From: JAVKMO01 sp031539345
GTDB lineage: Bacteria; Bacteroidota; Bacteroidia; Chitinophagales; Chitinophagaceae
Direction: 5' to 3'
NCBI GenBank assembly: GCA_031539345.1
Contig: JAVKMO010000003.1
Coordinates: forward strand, 3,874 to 67,873
DNA length: 64,000 bases
Positions 9,927 to 17,012 of this stretch are shown here, in pieces. The notes below the pieces were generated by a model, which worked only from the letters and a program-made list of their open reading frames with translations, made no database searches and was not told the origin of the DNA. Both the position numbers and the translations under genes were made by a program. Every line of letters begins with the position of its first letter. Position 1 is the first letter of the stretch.

Positions 9927-11594
9927 TTAATGAGAAAAAATTTCTTTCTGCCATGTGTCTTTAAGCGTTACAATACGATTAAAAACGATTTGTTTTTCTG
10001 TGCTGCTTTTGTCTAAACAAAAATATCCTTTGCGCATAAACTGCAATCTGTCTTCTGGTTTTGTTGTTGCTAAAGAAGATTCTATTAAAGCATTGCGAAT
10101 GATTTGTAGAGAATTAGGGTTCAATATTTCAGCAAGTGTTTTTTCACTATCACTTGGATTTTCTACTAAAAATAATCTGTCATACAAACGCACTTCTGCA
10201 CACAATGCGGTTGCTTTGTCCACCCAATGAATAACGCCTTTTACAGCAATGCCTGATGTGTCTTGTCCGCTTTTGCTATTGGGAAAATAAGTGCAGTATA
10301 ATTTTTTGATATTGCCTTGTTCATCTTTTTCACAGCGTTCATATTGCAGAATATAAGCACTTTTTAAACGCACTAAAGTGGTTGGAGACAGGCGGAAGAA
10401 TTTTTTGATTGGTTCTTCCATAAAGTCTTCACGTTCGATAAAAATATGTTTTGAAAACGTCAATTCTCGGCTTCCTGAATTGGGGTCTTCAGGATTATTT
10501 TCAGCCAGCAAAATTTCACTTTTAGCATTTTCATAGTTTGTAATTTCAATTTCAATGGGGTCTAAAACTGCCATTACTCTTTTTGCACTGGCGTTGAGTT
10601 CTTCTCGAATGCAAGATTCTAAAAGATTAACGTCAATGATATTTTCTCTTCGTGCAACGCCAATTTTTTCACAAAACTTGCGGATAGAATTTGGCGTATA
10701 TCCACGTCTGCGAATGCCAGAAATTGTCGGCATTCTTGGGTCATCCCAACCAGAAACAGATTGTTCTTGAACGAGTTGCAACAATTTTCTTTTACTCATT
10801 AAAGTATAAGTCAAATTTAAGCGTGCAAATTCATATTGTTGAGATGGATATAAATTGAGTTGTTGAATAAACCAATTGTATAAAGGGCGATGGACTTCAA
10901 ATTCTAAGGTGCAAATTGAATGTGAGATATATTCGATTGCGTCGCTTTGTCCGTGTGCAAAATCATACATGGGGTAAATGCACCATTCATTTTTTGTGCG
11001 GTGGTGTGGCACGTGTTTGATGCGATAAATAATCGGGTCGCGCATGTGCATATTGGGTGATGTCATGTCTATTTTTGCTCTCAATACTTTTTGCCCATTG
11101 GTGTATTTGCCTTGTTTCATTTCTTCAAACAAGCGTTTATTTTCTTCTGGCGTTCGGTTTCTATATGGGCTTTCAGTACCTGGTTTTGATGGTTCGCCTT
11201 TTTGTTTGGCAATGTCTTCTGAGGTCAAGTCATCAACGTAAGCAAGCCCTTTGTCGATGAGTTGAATTGCCATTTGATACAATTGCGAAAAATAATTAGA
11301 CGTATAATGTTCATTATGCCATTGAAAACCGAGCCATTGAATGTCTTCTTTAATTGCATTAACATATTCTGTCTCTTCTGTTTCTGGGTTTGTATCATCA
11401 AAACGCAGATTGGTTGTGCCTTTGTATTTTTGTGCTAAGCCAAAGTTGAGACAAATAGATTTGGCGTGTCCTAAATGGAGGTAGCCATTTGGCTCAGGTG
11501 GAAAGCGGGTTACAATGGGTGTTGTTTGTGTTTCGTTTTTAATTTGTTGTTCGATTGTTTCTTCTAAAAAATTGAGTGCGTGGGTGTCGGACAT
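9927..11594 (-). CDS. glnS: Glutamine--tRNA ligase
   Basis: Class I aminoacyl-tRNA synthetase of 555 residues that charges tRNA-Gln. The HIGH-type signature PPEPNGYLHLGHAKS is near residue 34 and the KMSKS-type MSKRKL near residue 267, with the GlnRS-typical DDPRMPTISGIRRRGY following. The C-terminal beta-barrel anticodon-binding domain is present, so length is normal. Direct charging by GlnRS means no need for the Gat amidotransferase route for Gln. It leads the glnS, methyltransferase, hisB group. Confidence 0.96.
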   Translation of the reverse strand: MSDTHALNFLEETIEQQIKNETQTTPIVTRFPPEPNGYLHLGHAKSICLNFGLAQKYKGTTNLRFDDTNPETEETEYVNAIKEDIQWLGFQWHNEHYTSNYFSQLYQMAIQLIDKGLAYVDDLTSEDIAKQKGEPSKPGTESPYRNRTPEENKRLFEEMKQGKYTNGQKVLRAKIDMTSPNMHMRDPIIYRIKHVPHHRTKNEWCIYPMYDFAHGQSDAIEYISHSICTLEFEVHRPLYNWFIQQLNLYPSQQYEFARLNLTYTLMSKRKLLQLVQEQSVSGWDDPRMPTISGIRRRGYTPNSIRKFCEKIGVARRENIIDVNLLESCIREELNASAKRVMAVLDPIEIEITNYENAKSEILLAENNPEDPNSGSRELTFSKHIFIEREDFMEEPIKKFFRLSPTTLVRLKSAYILQYERCEKDEQGNIKKLYCTYFPNSKSGQDTSGIAVKGVIHWVDKATALCAEVRLYDRLFLVENPSDSEKTLAEILNPNSLQIIRNALIESSLATTKPEDRLQFMRKGYFCLDKSSTEKQIVFNRIVTLKDTWQKEIFSH

Positions 11595-11743
11595 AATGAA
11601 TGGTGTAAAATAAAATACAAGATGTAAAAATTGAGTTGAGCGAATTTATTTGTTCTGAAAGGATTACGTGAGGAATTTATTTTTTAGTGTTTGGTTATAA
11701 AAAGCGGAAGAAAATACAAAGCTCAATAGTAAGGCAAGCCCTG

Positions 11744-11764
11744 AACGGAGCGTCGCAACAATGC
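11744..11764 (+). repeat. Short dispersed GC-rich repeat, copy 1
   Basis: AACGGAGCGTCGCAAC is followed by one variable base and ATGC. The reverse complement occurs at 36776-36796, with one difference in 21 bases. Both copies are intergenic and far richer in G+C than their surroundings. The role is unknown. Confidence 0.6.
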
Positions 11765-11884
11765 CCTATAGAAAGGTGGTGCTGGAAACCAAAAATTGAT
11801 TATTGCATAGCGTGTCAATTGTAGGGTTGAAGTGTTCATTTTTTATATTTTCGTTTTTACTTTTTCATTTAAAATTATTATTTT

Positions 11885-12493
11885 ATGTCTCAATTTACAT
11901 TGCCACAATTGCCCTATAAACACGATGCTTTAGAGCCTCATTTTGATACTGCCACAATGGAAATTCATCATGGCAAGCATCATCAAGCCTATGTTACAAA
12001 TTTGAATGCAGCGATTGCAAATACGGAACACGAAAAAAAAAGTTTGTTGCAGCTTGTTCAACAGGCGGGTAGCATTAGCCCTGCGGTTAGAAATAATGGC
12101 GGTGGGCATTTTAATCATTCACTTTTTTGGGAAATTTTATCGCCTGCAAGTGGTGCTGTTCCGAGTGGAGATTTAGCTGCAGCAATTGATGCAACGTTTG
12201 AAAATTTGGACGGTTTAAAAGAAAAAATCAATCAAGCGGGCATGACGCGTTTTGGAAGTGGTTGGTCTTGGTTAATTGTTACAAATGGCAAACTTGCTGT
12301 TTGTTCTACGCCCAATCAAGATAATCCTTTGATGGATGTTTCCGACGTAAAAGGTACGCCAATTCTGGGTGTGGACGTTTGGGAGCATGCGTATTATTTA
12401 AAATATCAGAATAAACGTGCTGATTATTTAACCGCTTTTTGGAGTGTTATAAATTGGAGTCAAGTGGCTAAAAATTATGCAGCTGCTTTGTAA
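11885..12493 (+). CDS. sodA: Superoxide dismutase (Mn/Fe family)
   Basis: Cytoplasmic enzyme of 202 residues converting superoxide to hydrogen peroxide and oxygen. The four metal ligands are visible: H28 (MEIHHGKHH), H78 (GGHFNHSLFW), D164 and H168 (DVWEHAYYL). The NNGGGH context and a Gln in STPNQDNP favour the manganese or cambialistic type over strict Fe-SOD, but metal choice is not certain from sequence. It is followed by a good terminator hairpin at 12517-12547 and is divergent from glnS, with a 290-bp gap between them. Confidence 0.95.
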   Translation: MSQFTLPQLPYKHDALEPHFDTATMEIHHGKHHQAYVTNLNAAIANTEHEKKSLLQLVQQAGSISPAVRNNGGGHFNHSLFWEILSPASGAVPSGDLAAAIDATFENLDGLKEKINQAGMTRFGSGWSWLIVTNGKLAVCSTPNQDNPLMDVSDVKGTPILGVDVWEHAYYLKYQNKRADYLTAFWSVINWSQVAKNYAAAL

Positions 12494-12516
12494 GCAACAT
12501 TGTATTTTTAAATATC

Positions 12517-12547
12517 GCCGTCAATCATTTTGGCGGCTTTTTATTTT
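12517..12547 (+). terminator. Rho-independent terminator after the superoxide dismutase gene
   Basis: An eight-pair stem (GCCGTCAA with TTGGCGGC, including one G-U pair), a five-base loop and a downstream T-rich run (TTTTTATTTTTTT). It lies 23 bases after the stop codon and just ahead of the tautomerase start. Confidence 0.8.
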
Positions 12548-12562
12548 TTTGAAATTTCATTT

Positions 12563-12964
12563 ATGCCGATTATCAATTTAAAAATAAGCACTGCTAACGA
12601 AGAAAAAAACAAGCAATCTATTGCTGATGAAATTACACGTTTGACGGTTTTGCATTTAAAGAAAAAAGAATCTGTAACAGCAATTACTATTGTTTGTGTT
12701 GAACCTTGCGATTGGTTTATTGCAAAAAAATCTTTAGCCGATTTAGGTCAAAACAGTTTTTACTTAGATATTAAAATTACCGATGGCACAAATCTAAAAG
12801 ACGAAAAGAAAGATTTTGTGCAAGCTGTTTTTGATTATATGGCAAGTGTATTACCACATTTGCATGCCGAAAGTTATGTGTATGTTGAAGAGGTGAACGC
12901 TGATGCGTATGGCTTTGGGGGCAAAACGCAAGAGTTTAGGTATGTCAAATCACAGCTGGAATAG
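12563..12964 (+). CDS. Tautomerase-family protein
   Basis: Protein of 133 residues starting MPIINLKIST. In the 4-oxalocrotonate tautomerase/MIF superfamily the proline after the removed Met is the catalytic base, and Pro2 is present here. A conserved C-terminal stretch AYGFGGKTQEFRY fits one tautomerase subfamily. An upstream in-frame start at 12530 was rejected because it would lie inside the terminator hairpin. The natural substrate is unknown. It runs alone on this strand and converges with the degraded toxin gene downstream. Confidence 0.75.
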   Translation: MPIINLKISTANEEKNKQSIADEITRLTVLHLKKKESVTAITIVCVEPCDWFIAKKSLADLGQNSFYLDIKITDGTNLKDEKKDFVQAVFDYMASVLPHLHAESYVYVEEVNADAYGFGGKTQEFRYVKSQLE

Positions 12965-12975
12965 ATTAAAAGCTG

Positions 12976-13208
12976 TTGGTGGTCAGAGAATTCAAAAATC
13001 AATAGTGTTTCATTGACTTTTTTGGGTAAGCACGATATTTTTGGGTGATACGAAAATACCAAATGCCAGTACTTTTAGGTTCTCTTTTTCTTAATTGAAC
13101 TTGCGAGTAATGTCCTTTTTCTAAAGCATATTGTGCTTTTTTAAATGCAGGCAATAAAGCGTGTTTTTGAAGATAGCGTTCTACTTCTTCTGAAACTAAA
13201 ATCAGCAT
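12976..13208 (-). pseudogene. RelE/ParE-like toxin, frameshifted (copy A)
   Basis: Reading starts at ATG 13208, which overlaps the antitoxin stop as TGATG. It gives a RelE/ParE-like sequence up to WYFRITQKYRA, then a stop at 12999 after 69 codons. In another frame from about 13029 the sequence continues LPKKVNETLLIFEFSDHQ, matching the end of the neighbouring paralogue (GVFIVTEISDHQ). One missing T (GCTTTACCC to GCTTACCC) would explain the break. The paralogue's stop just after DHQ is also absent here (CAG in place of TAA). The C-terminal catalytic part is therefore lost and the gene is probably inactive. Confidence 0.7.
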
Positions 13209-13411
13209 CAAATGCGTTTAAAAGAACTTGGATTTTGCAAATAATCTTGTTCGGCTTGCTGCGCTTTTTTTAACAGTTCTGGGCTTACTTCTTCATTGCT
13301 CAACTCGGTCAAATTTAAAAAATTCAATATCAAATAATCTAGCAATTGTTCGATATTGTTAAAAGTTGTTTGCTCAAGCTGAACGCTGTCTTTAATCGTA
13401 ATGGTTGTCAT
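13208..13411 (-). CDS. Putative antitoxin of copy A toxin-antitoxin-like pair
   Basis: Small acidic protein of 67 residues beginning MTTITIKDSVQLEQTTF, upstream of and overlapping a RelE/ParE-like toxin gene by one base. Its first six residues and the whole upstream region match the paralogue at 14420-14641, while the rest of the protein has diverged strongly. It is likely a type II antitoxin; no DNA-binding domain is recognised. The partner toxin is frameshifted, so this may be a relic or a decoy antitoxin. Confidence 0.6.
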   Translation of the reverse strand: MTTITIKDSVQLEQTTFNNIEQLLDYLILNFLNLTELSNEEVSPELLKKAQQAEQDYLQNPSSFKRI

Positions 13412-13492
13412 AAAAAAAATTATTTATTTCTTGACTTGTTCGTTGTCATTTCATTCTGCAAGTATCAAAATCTTCAGATTCTTTTCGGTCAT
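13394..13492 (-). repeat. Duplicated toxin-antitoxin control region, copy A
   Basis: A 99-base segment covering the start of the antitoxin gene and its leader. It matches 14624-14722 at 96 of 99 positions by eye. It includes the motif ACTTGCAGAATGAAATGAC and a possible 13-codon reading frame (MTEKNLKILILAE) just upstream of the antitoxin. Confidence 0.75.
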
Positions 13493-13580
13493 AAAAAAAT
13501 CGAGGGGTTTGCTATTGAAACAAACACCTCGACAAATAGGCTACCATTTTTATGTTAGGTGATAACACCACAGACGGCAG
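13448..13580 (-). repeat. Dispersed terminator-leader element, copy A
   Basis: A block of about 130 bases, largely identical to 34750-34880 in the opposite orientation. Read on the minus strand it has CTGCCGTCTGTGGTGTTATC, then GGTAGCCTATTT, a hairpin with a T-run, then ATACTTGCAGAATGAA. It starts right after the stop of the 13586-13951 gene and leads into the antitoxin gene. Confidence 0.75.
13492..13533 (-). terminator. Rho-independent terminator in dispersed element copy A
   Basis: GTCGAGGTGTTTG pairs with CAAACCCCTCGAT around a nine-base loop TTTCAATAG, followed by a T-run on the minus strand. It lies downstream of the 13586-13951 gene and upstream of the copy A antitoxin, so it separates the two transcripts. 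Confidence 0.7.
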
Positions 13581-13585
13581 GAGAA

Positions 13586-13951
13586 TTACTTTTTTTCTCT
13601 TTTAAATAAATAACGTGTAATAAAAATCCCAGTGCTTTTTTCAACACCATAAACGCCAGTATTGACACTCGTTAATTCCCAGCCTTCATTAGCCATATCT
13701 GATATTTTATCAGTAATAACCTTATCATTATTTCTAATGTTTCCGAAATTAATACCAACGAAACTAAAGAAATTCTCTAAGCTAAGTTCAACTTCTTGAT
13801 TTTTAGCATCAGTGGCAATTAAGCGAGAACGACCTAAACCACCAGGCACAACAGATTCTACGGTAGTGATTTGCTTAAACTCATATTTTGCTTGAGTATA
13901 AGCGTTTTCTAAAATAAGTGTTAAAGTAAGCATTAAAAATACTTTTTTCAT
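13586..13951 (-). CDS. Small secreted protein of unknown function, DUF4177-like
   Basis: Protein of 121 residues with an N-terminal signal peptide (MKKVFLMLTLTLILENAYTQA). The mature part ends MANEGWELTSVN...RYLFKREKK. The GWEL motif followed by a short strand and a basic end resembles DUF4177-type domains (..EGWELVSV..YVFKR). No catalytic residues are recognised. It lies between the two toxin-antitoxin-like pairs on the same strand, directly followed by the dispersed terminator element. Confidence 0.55.
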   Translation of the reverse strand: MKKVFLMLTLTLILENAYTQAKYEFKQITTVESVVPGGLGRSRLIATDAKNQEVELSLENFFSFVGINFGNIRNNDKVITDKISDMANEGWELTSVNTGVYGVEKSTGIFITRYLFKREKK

Positions 13952-14184
13952 ACGGTTGTTGTTTTAAAAGTTAAAAAATAAGAAGGAAGAAAGCGACGCA
14001 AGCAAGATATGTTCGACCATTGTAAGAACGGTTGCTGATTTTGCTGTGCTGGCATAAGCAAAAAATGATTAAGAGGTATTAAAAAATAAAATATCAATAA
14101 AAAGGAATAATCCGAATGTATTAGAATTTACAAAAAGTCAAAAAATATTTTTCAAGAAAAAGTACGCGGGGGGGGCGGGGGGAT

Positions 14185-14397
14185 TTATTGGTGGTCAGAG
14201 ATTTCTGTAACGATGAAAACACCTTGAAAAATATGCCCTATTGCCCTATATTTTTTGTTCAATCTGGAATAATAAATGTTGGAATTTTTAGGTAATCTTT
14301 TCTTGAAATCAACAACGTAAAACAAATCTTGTTCTATGTGTTTTTTTGCCTTTAAATATAGTTTTTCGATTCCTCGCGATTGAACGTATTCAACCAC
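14185..14397 (-). CDS. RelE/ParE-like toxin (copy B)
   Basis: Putative mRNA interferase or gyrase-type toxin of the RelE/ParE fold, 70 residues from GTG at 14397. It has a basic middle (DFKKRLPKNSNIYYSRLNKKYRA) and the end VTEISDHQ. Alignment with copy A suggests translation could begin about eight codons further up (IVKERKEVVEYVQ), but no ATG exists there and the antitoxin stop at 14420 is close, so the start is uncertain. It is intact at the C-terminus, unlike copy A. A run of G8-C-G6 on the plus strand lies just past the stop. Confidence 0.65.
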   Translation of the reverse strand: MVEYVQSRGIEKLYLKAKKHIEQDLFYVVDFKKRLPKNSNIYYSRLNKKYRAIGHIFQGVFIVTEISDHQ

Positions 14398-14419
14398 CTC
14401 TTTACGCTCTTTAACAATC

Positions 14420-14641
14420 CTAGTAGTTAGCGTAATATCCTTGAAAATTTTCTAATTCATTAAGTCCTTTTTTAATCGATTGTTTGATTTTTTTTTTCGA
14501 TTCATTTGACAATTTTTCAAGTTCTGTTGCGTATAACGCAACCGGATTGATTGCCTTTGTTAGTGTTTGATACAGTTCTTCAATGGTAGAAAATTCTGTT
14601 GCAGACAATTTAATGTCTTGTTGAATCGTAATGGTTGTCAT
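14420..14641 (-). CDS. Putative antitoxin of copy B toxin-antitoxin-like pair
   Basis: Protein of 73 residues, MTTITIQQDIKLSATEF..., with a Lys/Glu-rich helical second half (LEKLSNESKKKIKQSIKKG). It is paired with the RelE/ParE-like gene immediately downstream. Only the first six residues are identical to the copy A antitoxin. The upstream 80 bases are nearly identical to those of copy A, so both pairs are probably expressed and regulated in the same way. No DNA-binding domain is recognised with confidence. Confidence 0.6.
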   Translation of the reverse strand: MTTITIQQDIKLSATEFSTIEELYQTLTKAINPVALYATELEKLSNESKKKIKQSIKKGLNELENFQGYYANY

Positions 14642-14722
14642 AAAAAAAATTATTTGTTTCTTGACTTGTTCGTTGTCATTTCATTCTGCAAGTATAAAAA
14701 TCTTCAGGTTCTTTTCGGTCAT
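14624..14722 (-). repeat. Duplicated toxin-antitoxin control region, copy B
   Basis: Partner of 13394-13492, with three differences in 99 bases. It carries the leader motif ATACTTGCAGAATGAAATGAC but not the terminator half of the dispersed element. The possible mini-frame reads MTEKNLKIFILAE. Confidence 0.75.
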
Positions 14723-14810
14723 TTGCATATCAAGTGAAAACAACTGACACAAGGTACAAAATCAAAGAAACTGGTTTTGATTTTAAAGGTATAAAATTAG
14801 TCTCGCTCTT

Positions 14811-15395
14811 TTATTTCTTAATAATAAAAGCCAAGTTGGTAGAGAAAATTTTAACTGCAATGGCTAAAAGAATAACGCCAAAAAATTTTCTTGTTGCTAA
14901 TAAGCCAGATTTTCCCAATAATTTTTCTATCCATTTAAGGGATTTTAAGACAGCATAAATTAAAACCAAATTACCCAAAATGGCGAGCAAAATAGTGATG
15001 TTATGATAGTTGGCTTTGAGGGAAATAATAGTTGTTAAAGTTCCTGAACCAGCAATAAGAGGAAAGGCTAATGGCACAATCGAATTGCCTGCGTGTTGTC
15101 CGTCTGACTTAAAAAATTCTATGCCAAGCACCATTTCTAAGCCCAAAATAAAAATAACAAAAGAACCTGCAACAGCAAAAGATTGAACATCAACACCTAA
15201 AATGTCTAAAAATTGCTGCCCAACAAAGAGGAATAAAATCATCAAACTACCCGAAACGGTTGTAGCTTTAAATTCTTTAAGTGTGCCACCTTGTTTGGCT
15301 TTGATGGTAATTAAAATGGGAATGCTGCCGACAATATCAACGACAGCAAAGAGGGTGAAAAAAACGGTTAAAAATTCATTCAGATTGAGTTGCAT
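14811..15395 (-). CDS. MarC-family integral membrane protein
   Basis: Protein of 194 residues with about six hydrophobic helices. Family-typical segments are FFTLFAVVDIVGSIPILI near the start and IVPLAFPLIAGSGTLTTII in the middle. The MarC/NAAT family lies in the inner membrane; despite the name a role in multiple antibiotic resistance is not supported, and the transported substrate is generally unknown. It is a single gene with no clear operon partner. The length is normal for the family. Confidence 0.9.
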   Translation of the reverse strand: MQLNLNEFLTVFFTLFAVVDIVGSIPILITIKAKQGGTLKEFKATTVSGSLMILFLFVGQQFLDILGVDVQSFAVAGSFVIFILGLEMVLGIEFFKSDGQHAGNSIVPLAFPLIAGSGTLTTIISLKANYHNITILLAILGNLVLIYAVLKSLKWIEKLLGKSGLLATRKFFGVILLAIAVKIFSTNLAFIIKK

Positions 15396-15510
15396 ATTTT
15401 TTTTGTGCTAAACTAATTTTTACGAGAAGGCGACAAAATGGAATCTAAAATAGTTTTTTGAAGATTTCAACTACGGTCGTATTTTACTAGCAGTACCCAA
15501 TACGTTCATT

Positions 15511-16039
15511 TTATTTCTTCTTGGGCATCGGTAAACCAAGTCGATCAAGAGGAATAAACTCAAAATAATAGGCACATCTCACACTAATAATATAGTCTAA
15601 TACATCTTTATATTCAGGTTTTTGAAACCACCGATTCAATAAATATAAATACTCAACATCAATATTTAATCTTGACAATAGTTTCTGATATTGCTTCTTT
15701 TTGAAATCACAAGTTTGCAGTTTTTCATCGACCGAACCCGGAACTTGTTGAAATTTGCATTCAATGATAAATAGGGTGTTTTTAATTTTTACAAAAATAC
15801 TATCATCTGGCAATAGCTTTTTTGAAATAATCAATTTCCAATCAACATTTTGTTGTTCAAGAAATTTGTAGAATCGATGTTTTTTAAAAATTCTTGCTAC
15901 TTCTTTTTTGTCATAATAAACGATACCATCCTTTACAAAATATCCTTTTTGCAAGTTTAAAAAAGTTGTCAAATCAGTTTTACCCCTCAAAGACTAAACC
16001 TGTTTTTGTATTAGCTCCACCAATTCCTTTATGTTTCAT
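15511..16039 (-). pseudogene. Type II restriction endonuclease (PD-(D/E)xK), frameshifted near the N-terminus
   Basis: Translation should begin at ATG 16039, which overlaps the methyltransferase stop as ATGA, giving MKHKGIGGANTKTGLVFEG before an immediate TAA. Dropping one G from the GGGG run (15983-15986) joins VFEG directly to KTDLTTFLNLQKG and restores a 175-residue protein. Downstream, PDDSIFVKI followed by IIECKFQ fits the D...ExK nuclease core, and VDEKLQTCDFKKKQYQKL follows. Without slippage only 19 codons are read, or an N-terminally short form might start from TTG 15990. It is partner to the intact methyltransferase upstream. Confidence 0.7.
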
Positions 16040-16923
16040 GCAATATCAAATAAGTTAAATTGTTGGTCAAGAGCTGTATATCGTTTAACAGTCAAGTCAA
16101 TATATTCTTGGCTCATCTCAATTCCAATATATTTCCTTTGTCCAATTTGTTTTGCAGCAATACCTGTAGTACCACTTCCATTAAAAGGGTCGAGAATAAT
16201 ATTTCCTGGATTTGTTGAAGCAAGTATAATTCTCTTCAAAAGTGCAAGTGGTTTTTGTGTTGGGTGTTTACCTTGTTCTTTTTCTCTTTGCGCTGTTGTT
16301 GGAATACTCCAGACACTTCGCATTTGTGTTTGAGGCTTTTTAATCGAATCTTCTGAAAATGGTCCATCTTTCATTAATTCATAATTGAATGTGTGCTTTG
16401 CTTTTTTGTCTTTTCTTGCCCATAGTAATGTTTCATGAGAAGCAGTAAAAAATCTACAACTTAGATTCGGTGCTGCATTGGGCTTAAACCAACTAATGTC
16501 ATTTAGAATATGAAAATCAAGTTTTTGTAGAAGAAAGCCACATTGATAAATTGAATGGTATGTTCCGCTAATCCAAATAGATCCTTCTGGTTTTAAAATA
16601 CGTCTGCATGCTAAAATCCAAGCCTCATGAAATTTCAAATCCTCATCGAACCCATTTGATTTGTCCCAATTTCCTTTATTAACACCGACCATTTTTCCAT
16701 TTTGACAAGAGAAACCATCATTAGAAAGCAGATAAGGAGGATCAGCAAAAATCATATCAACACAATTATCGGGAAGATTTGACATCAACTCTAAACTATC
16801 GTTATGATATAAAACAAAATCATGTTGTTGAAAGACTGTCTTTATATTTTTCGCACCGCTGTTTTCAGAACTATGACCAAAAATAGAGTCCATGATTGCA
16901 TTATTTGTGGCATTATATTCCAT
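16036..16923 (-). CDS. Site-specific DNA methyltransferase (beta-class N6-adenine/N4-cytosine, DpnA-like)
   Basis: Modification enzyme of 295 residues. The catalytic motif IV is DPPY (residues 61-64). A target-recognition region follows, and the SAM-binding DPFNGSGTTG comes near residue 244, which is the beta-class order. The stretches LSNDGFS, VNKGNWDKS, APNLSCRFFTASHET and GKHPTQKP closely resemble the DpnA/M.DpnIIB subgroup known to act on GATC. Specificity here is not proven. Its stop overlaps the endonuclease start by four bases (ATGA), a classic restriction-modification operon. Confidence 0.88.
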   Translation of the reverse strand: MEYNATNNAIMDSIFGHSSENSGAKNIKTVFQQHDFVLYHNDSLELMSNLPDNCVDMIFADPPYLLSNDGFSCQNGKMVGVNKGNWDKSNGFDEDLKFHEAWILACRRILKPEGSIWISGTYHSIYQCGFLLQKLDFHILNDISWFKPNAAPNLSCRFFTASHETLLWARKDKKAKHTFNYELMKDGPFSEDSIKKPQTQMRSVWSIPTTAQREKEQGKHPTQKPLALLKRIILASTNPGNIILDPFNGSGTTGIAAKQIGQRKYIGIEMSQEYIDLTVKRYTALDQQFNLFDIA

Positions 16924-17012
16924 TGCTTTTTTGTCTAATTGTTAGTAAAAATAATTAAAAAAATTCTCGCCTTGTGTTAAAAAAAGTTTGGTTCAAATGC
17001 AATGCTATAAAA

